Source: Patescibacteria group bacterium UBA1400
GTDB lineage: Bacteria; Patescibacteriota; Microgenomatia; UBA1400
Assembly (NCBI GenBank): GCA_002305125.1
Contig: DBQG01000027.1
Span: 548 to 8,937 of the forward strand
Reading direction: 5' to 3'
Length of the DNA stretch: 8,390 nucleotides
The position numbers were made by a program, and so were the translations under genes. The notes beneath the pieces are model-generated. The model was not told the origin of the DNA. It did no database searches and saw nothing but the letters and a program-made list of their open reading frames with translations. This document shows, piece after piece, positions 5,101 through 8,390 of this stretch; position 1 is the first letter of the stretch; the number at the start of each line of letters is the position of its first letter.

Positions 5101-8057
5101 GAGATTTAAAAGAATATACAGTTAGCAATTGGGGAAGTTCATCCAGGCTTAAGGCAGGACTAGAAGCTTATTTTCAAAGAGGTGATATTAATGTTAATTA
5201 TATTACTTCTTTTTTAGCTGTTGCTGAAGATCAGATGGATGAAACCGTTATTCATGACGGAGTTTTAAGAGCAGTTGAAGTAAATAAAAGTATACCCGAT
5301 AGATTGGCAGAAAGATTTGCAGATTTTGGTGTTTCCCAATCTGAGTATCGGCAGATGCTGAAATTGGCTTTGGATCAAAGAGGAGCAGCAGCCGTACCGG
5401 CTTTTAAGATTTTAGTAGAAGGAGCTGTTTTTACTCCTGAAGAAGTTAGAGGTAAAGTTAAGGAGTTTTTAGAGAGCACTGAATCTTCTGTTAGCACTGC
5501 CTATTTTTCTATTTTTGTAGAAAAGCTGGAGTATCAGGAAGTTGAGGATCTTTTTTATGCTTATCATGTTGATCAGCAGCAGATTATTAGTAGTCATACA
5601 GCTATTTTAGAAAAGATTCTAAAGAGTGATGAAACTGCTTATGTTGGTCTTTGGGAAAGAATAAAAGAAGCTAAACCTGCTTACCGGTTTTTTGATGCCG
5701 ACAGGCTTGATCCTTTTACGCCCAGTGAGCAGTTAAGGGAAAAAGGTTATATTTTGGTTGGTTCGGAAAGGGTGGAAGAGCTGGAACCTTTAGCCTTGCA
5801 AGATGAAGCCAGGGTTTTCTATCGTCACCACTTAGCTTATTCTGAAAATAAGGGTTGGTTAGAAGAAGATAAGGTAAGAGAGATACTTGGAGCTGAGCTC
5901 TACCAAAAGCTTACTGGGTTAAAAATCAAAGTTAGAGATGAAGTATTGGAACAAGGTAGCGTTCCTTGGATGTTGAATAGAGAAAAAACGATCTCTCATA
6001 AGGTTATGATTGTTCATGGTACTGGCCAAGCAAATACAAGAACTAGTGGTGTAACCAGATCAGAGGAGGATGCTTTAGGAGCTCAGGAAACAGTTAGGGT
6101 TATTGTTGATAAAATCGGCGGCGATGTTGGGATCAGGGGAGAAAAAACTTATGTTGGTTCTTTTTTCCTGTTTACTACAGAAAACGGTTATGGTAGACCA
6201 GATGATGGTTGCGCGGTTATTATTTTTACTGACAGTTTATTACAAGATAAGGCGGGTATTTCTATTTCTGAAAATCCTTTGGCTGCGGGAACGGGGTTTG
6301 TTACCAGGGACGGAACTACTGGTCGTTATGTAGCGATTCCTAATCGTCATCTTTTTAATCCTCAGGCAGGAGAGATTCTTGGTCAGGAATTAACTTCAGC
6401 TCAAATGACATCTTACCTTATGCAGCTTAATTTTGAACTTAGTCAGGATCCGGAATTTTTAAAAGCAATTGAAGATGCTGGTCTTACTTATGAAAGAGAG
6501 AGGCTGGCAGATGAATTTTTAGAAGATATTACAGCTGTTCATACCAAAATGAGACAGATGGATTATCCAGAGGGAGCGATTTTATGGGTAAGGGATTATT
6601 ATGCTGGTTTAGCTTTAAGTGAAGATCTTGAAGATCAAAAACAATTTGCTTGTTTGCGCAAGATTGTTAAGGCAGTAGGTAGGGGAGAGATCGGTGAAGA
6701 TGTCAGAAGTTTATTTGATAATGTTAGAATTGCCTGGGATTTGGGGTTAAAAGATGATTATAGTCCTTTTTTAACTGCTAAACAGGTGGTAAGAAGAGCA
6801 GAGCAGGTGGTTCTTAAAAATCAAAGAACTGCTTATGTTAATGCGATGAGGAGTTTAAGAAGTGAGGGCGGTGAATACATAGGTGTTGCCAGACAATTAA
6901 AAAGTCAGGTAGCTGGTGCCGAAGCTGTGGGAGATATACCCAAGCTAGAGTTTGGAGAGGTGCTGCAAATGACAAAAGGAGTTTTTTTTGATAGCGATTC
7001 TTTGGAAGATTACCAGCGCGATTTAGATCAAGTAGAAAAACTTGCCGGTTATATTACTGAAGTTAAAAGATCGGTGTTAAGAACTACTTTTGATAGGTCT
7101 CTGTCAGCTTTACCTAAAGAGAAAATGGCTGTTTATCAGAAATATCAAAGCAGGATAGCTGTGTGTGATTCTGGATCAGGAGGTAGGGGAGAATCTATTA
7201 TAAGTTCTGATTTGGACTATTTAGTTTTAGTTGATGATGTTGGTTTAAGCGAAGAAAATTTAGAAGAGTTAAGAGATGTTTTGGCAGATGTGGGCAAGGA
7301 AATAAATAAGATTTTAGAGTCAGAATACTTTATCAGACCAGATGCTGGTTTAGCTAATAAAGACAGACAGCCAGTTGTGCTTTTAAGCAAACTTAAAGAG
7401 TTAAATATTAAGCCGGGAGCTCATCGGCAAGAGATTGATCCGACGGAAATGCTTGATGCCAACTGTGTCCAAAGGGGGCAAGAACATCTGGTTAGTGAAT
7501 TTAGGCAGGCTTTTCTGGAAAGAAACTCTCAGTTGGAATTTGAAGAAGCTCCTGAATTTGAAGACTACATAGACGGAGTTGTTGATAATTTTGTTAAACA
7601 ATATAATGGTGGTTTAAGTCAGTTCTTAAGTAGTGATCAATTAGTTGATTTTAAAGTTCAAATGCAAAGGATTTATAATTTTAAAGTTCATTCACTTTTA
7701 GCTGATGCGTTTCCTAAAATACAGCAGCAACAGCTTGACATTCCTTCTTCTACTATGGGCAAGATTGATATCTTGCAGCAAACAGGAATTATTAGTAATC
7801 AGGAAGCCGCCAGTTTAAAGGAGTTAGGCTTAACTTTTTATAGGATGAGGTATAGATCTGATGTAATCAATTCAGCTCAATTAGCTCAAAGACAAGAGAT
7901 TAGTGGCGATGTGAGAGCTAAGATTATTGCCAAGTTTGATCCTAGAACCTTGACAGCTCAAGAAAGAACAAGGATGCTTGTTCTTCTAAATGATTTTAAT
8001 CAATTAACGGTAAGAACAGCAAAAGCAAAGGAAGAACTTCAGGTAAAAGCAGCTTGA
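2112..8057 (+). CDS. Giant alpha-helical protein with nucleotidyltransferase-type domain
   Basis: The product from ATG 2112 is 1981 residues. Residues 1-35 are a charged, probably disordered tail. Residues about 36-1260 are an unbroken run of amphipathic helices of alpha-solenoid character (many short LL/AL/EE helices), without a clear repeat unit or family I can name. Residues about 1290-1450 form an unassigned alpha/beta module (VMIVHGTGQ at 1298-1306, then GSFFLF, AVIIFTDSLL, IPNRHLFNP near 1409-1417). After more helices, residues 1688-1702 read GSGGRGE then SDLD: the G-S, Arg and D-x-D spacing (11 residues from Ser1689 to Asp1700) matches the polymerase-beta-like nucleotidyltransferase pattern of MNT, DUF294 and GlnD/GlnE proteins. 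IRPDAGLANKDR near 1741-1752 could supply the third acidic residue (Asp1744). The C-terminal 200 residues are helical. It may transfer a nucleotide to a protein or small molecule; this is inference. No signal peptide or membrane segment, so cytosolic. Upstream in-frame GTG starts at 2055 and 2079 would add 19 or 11 residues. GTG 2055 has no usable ribosome binding site. GTG 2079 has a GAGGTG 11 bases upstream. No in-frame TGA occurs, and all 18 Trp codons are TGG. Confidence 0.9.
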   Translation: MTEDRELKVQKGGEKSTGVEAPKPERRLKEEHFDRINQLTVGREQEDRDRVLNLLGGQDLAQNKNLEALEEMCILLEEGKDIEAQLKKLKPQQKAQLQAMLYLTGAEEVLSEEFGAKTAFSIYRLFAKDNQRSNVQTIKKEVALLEQVSDVFRGDEDRGVEAIKKRTAAIFSQLNEETFDGNNKAIYQAFDKMSKIMLVDEGRQEQVNESEIYWKCFSLDQLPAAYASEDEIKDLIDHCGEDPVMLAKMAQELSDIDKLADFAALLDQKLLVHALNEGEGVSDIVLKSSLSDRELITDSLMAIVQHWDEFTDPEQQALVLSSLAQTDRYNKFICQAVEAGIKLPDGFLERYQSLNPYEKGKVFIAALSSSSVKELGVEEGLPDFLKQDLQDGKFKPSSLYSRALLASLETGVELPATLIAQALQDQQVRGETVCSLLLDGGLELFNAVPEEVREQLIAEPYSSKQSREIVDALLRKKELYACSQELMNVLQVDADMVLGWFGQSVKEEIPQGLKEKAGAVKLTERNKADLLQRAVFRGSLQVLVDYGGQELLNQCLDLKKLGSANASDLLRTALHVGWQTTPPEVRRILTENKWDVLDSAFLQTKDIQAIATMVQKSGFTINEAEKSLDFTDPEVEKLKALFIGCSEQDVNRVLASVDFQKHYPEFYQLAQSTVSLGERALIVRTAYQGMDGARVQKLLDQARVQPNARFKTSSMLTELHTQGIYWENWEDVDRSKLTSVEGIKDYFDENPSKLTADQLVSFIGGNSDPSNTESVFYLIDNAKNILEEGEELNNKHYQELCWAMLGRKGASDEILTRLSMMAGWTTSEDFTRLLEREMSGCPFAERIENITRMGNIDHGDFKRISWQYLDSEVYLSTEAFKVMFDYLKDDSEHAYTQEEKARCWQRLRERRRVQDFTKQDLNFFEQEGVLSISDFRSFALEWFKAGPGSYGNTGEMVAHLLEKAVPPNQPDSHDLSLTYLQNYVSKDGSYPDSSVIRDLKEYTVSNWGSSSRLKAGLEAYFQRGDINVNYITSFLAVAEDQMDETVIHDGVLRAVEVNKSIPDRLAERFADFGVSQSEYRQMLKLALDQRGAAAVPAFKILVEGAVFTPEEVRGKVKEFLESTESSVSTAYFSIFVEKLEYQEVEDLFYAYHVDQQQIISSHTAILEKILKSDETAYVGLWERIKEAKPAYRFFDADRLDPFTPSEQLREKGYILVGSERVEELEPLALQDEARVFYRHHLAYSENKGWLEEDKVREILGAELYQKLTGLKIKVRDEVLEQGSVPWMLNREKTISHKVMIVHGTGQANTRTSGVTRSEEDALGAQETVRVIVDKIGGDVGIRGEKTYVGSFFLFTTENGYGRPDDGCAVIIFTDSLLQDKAGISISENPLAAGTGFVTRDGTTGRYVAIPNRHLFNPQAGEILGQELTSAQMTSYLMQLNFELSQDPEFLKAIEDAGLTYERERLADEFLEDITAVHTKMRQMDYPEGAILWVRDYYAGLALSEDLEDQKQFACLRKIVKAVGRGEIGEDVRSLFDNVRIAWDLGLKDDYSPFLTAKQVVRRAEQVVLKNQRTAYVNAMRSLRSEGGEYIGVARQLKSQVAGAEAVGDIPKLEFGEVLQMTKGVFFDSDSLEDYQRDLDQVEKLAGYITEVKRSVLRTTFDRSLSALPKEKMAVYQKYQSRIAVCDSGSGGRGESIISSDLDYLVLVDDVGLSEENLEELRDVLADVGKEINKILESEYFIRPDAGLANKDRQPVVLLSKLKELNIKPGAHRQEIDPTEMLDANCVQRGQEHLVSEFRQAFLERNSQLEFEEAPEFEDYIDGVVDNFVKQYNGGLSQFLSSDQLVDFKVQMQRIYNFKVHSLLADAFPKIQQQQLDIPSSTMGKIDILQQTGIISNQEAASLKELGLTFYRMRYRSDVINSAQLAQRQEISGDVRAKIIAKFDPRTLTAQERTRMLVLLNDFNQLTVRTAKAKEELQVKAA

Positions 8058-8063
8058 AAAAAG

Positions 8064-8136
8064 AGCCTGGGGTGGGGGTCGAACCCACGACCTATGGTTT
8101 ACAAAACCATTGCTCTGGCCACTGAGCTACCCAGGC
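8064..8136 (-). tRNA. tRNA-Thr(TGT)
   Basis: Minus-strand cloverleaf of 73 nt: acceptor GCCTGGG/CCCAGGC, D arm AGCTCAG, anticodon stem ATGGT/ACCAT with loop TTTGTAA (anticodon TGT at 8101-8103) and T arm TGGG-TTCGACC-CCCA. It reads ACA and by wobble other ACN codons. Its acceptor 5' strand is identical to that of tRNA-Thr(GGT) and it also has U73. No encoded CCA. It is tail-to-tail with the giant gene, with six bases between the TGA and the tRNA 3' end. Confidence 0.96.
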
Positions 8137-8149
8137 TTAAACTTATTTT

Positions 8150-8155
8150 ATTATA
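8150..8155 (-). promoter_or_regulatory. -10 box of tRNA-Thr(TGT)
   Basis: A perfect minus-strand TATAAT lies about 14 bases before the mature tRNA 5' end at 8136, predicting a start near 8143. The -35 position (8178..8173, TTTTCT) matches poorly. It separates the tRNA from the structured RNA upstream, although readthrough from that RNA could also supply the tRNA. Confidence 0.5.
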
Positions 8156-8191
8156 CTAGAAATTTAATTTTTAGAAAAGGAAAAAGCTATT

Positions 8192-8357
8192 AAAAGTCTG
8201 CCCCACCTTTAAGCATTGTACAAGGTCTTTCCCCGGCGTTAGCCAGGTGGGTAGTCTGCTTTAGTCTCCAAGGAGGCTAAAGACTTGACTTCCCGTAAAG
8301 AGTATTGTGGAGGAAAAACTCCTCATACATTTTTACTGCTTGTAAGTAGGGCAGTAC
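8192..8357 (-). ncRNA. Unidentified structured RNA, about 166 nt
   Basis: No coding frame is evident, but the minus strand is rich in pairing. P1 joins the two ends: CTGCCCTACTT (8354..8344) with AAGGTGGGGCAG (8209..8198), 11 consecutive pairs including U-G wobbles, flanked by AGT/ACT outside and AAGCA/TGCTT (8341..8337 with 8215..8211) inside. Within it are P2, a hairpin (8336..8295) with GTAAA/TTTAC, GTAT/ATAC and GAGGA/TCCTC. P3 (8294..8249) has GGG/CCC, AGTC/GACT and CTTTAG/CTAAAG. P4 (8247..8232) is CCTGGC-TAAC-GCCGGG. TTTT follows the 3' strand of P1, then TTTTT. A strong promoter sits just upstream. Closed ends plus a small 3' hairpin recall 6S RNA, but it is shorter and the central-bubble layout is not clear. 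It lacks the SRP GGAA apical loop, RNase P core motifs and tmRNA features as I know them. Function unknown. Confidence 0.65.
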
Positions 8358-8361
8358 TTAT

Positions 8362-8389
8362 ATTTTATGTTATCTGGGAATTTTGTCAA
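8362..8389 (-). promoter_or_regulatory. Consensus promoter of the structured RNA
   Basis: The minus strand carries a perfect -35 TTGACA (8389..8384) and a five-of-six -10 TAAAAT (8367..8362) with a 16-base spacer. It is the best sigma70-type promoter in the window. The predicted start (about 8355-8357) coincides with the first bases of the closing stem of the RNA, which is good independent support for a discrete transcript. Confidence 0.75.
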
Positions 8390-8390
8390 G

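Noticed and set aside
6103..6333. Plus-strand frame of 76 codons in another phase
   Set aside because: It overlaps the unassigned module of the giant gene completely. Its hydrophobic look comes from shifting strands of that module, and nothing supports its translation.
7401..7601. Minus-strand frame of 66 codons
   Set aside because: It is the antisense of the end of the giant gene, with no ribosome binding site or promoter.
8192..8357. SRP RNA, RNase P RNA or tmRNA
   Set aside because: The SRP GGAA-type apical loop with its internal loops, the RNase P conserved core and the tmRNA tRNA-like end with a tag frame are all missing, and about 166 nt is the wrong length for the last two.
1..8390. 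CRISPR array, insertion sequence or phage attachment site
   Set aside because: No spaced direct repeats, transposase-like protein, terminal inverted repeats or duplicated tRNA ends were seen. The shared ends of the two tRNA-Thr genes are explained by their common identity elements.

Overview
The window looks like a piece of a low-GC, slow-growing or host-dependent bacterial genome, most likely Patescibacteria (candidate phyla radiation). This is an inference from several signs: a gene that I read as the DUF5674 family, common in that group; short compact genes packed between tRNAs; tRNAs without an encoded CCA end; and a giant orphan protein. The genetic code looks standard. I count 21 Trp codons in the two intact + strand genes and all are TGG, and four reading frames end at TGA.

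Left part (1-820): a tRNA-Ser(GCT), cut by the window edge and read leftward, shares a promoter zone with a rightward pair of genes. The first is a DUF5674-like gene with one in-frame TGA in an otherwise intact frame. The second is a 109-residue helical protein that overlaps it by ATGA.

Middle part (840-1995), all read leftward: a proline-rich disordered protein, then a promoter with a perfect 13-bp hairpin in its leader, tRNA-Tyr(GTA), tRNA-Thr(GGT), a second promoter, rpmG (ribosomal protein bL33), a 48-residue basic protein coupled to rpmG by ATGA, and tRNA-Ala(GGC). This is a translation-apparatus cluster.

Right part (2077-8060): one gene of 1981 codons, apparently transcribed from a promoter that would start the mRNA at the ATG itself. 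Its product is cytosolic and mostly helical (alpha-solenoid-like). It carries an unassigned alpha/beta module near residues 1290-1450 and a nucleotidyltransferase signature near residues 1688-1702.

Right edge (8064-8390), read leftward: a consensus sigma70-type promoter drives a roughly 166-nt structured RNA whose 5' and 3' ends pair in a long closing stem, followed by tRNA-Thr(TGT) with its own -10 box. I do not recognise the RNA as a known family. It is the strongest candidate here for something undescribed, together with the giant nucleotidyltransferase-solenoid protein.
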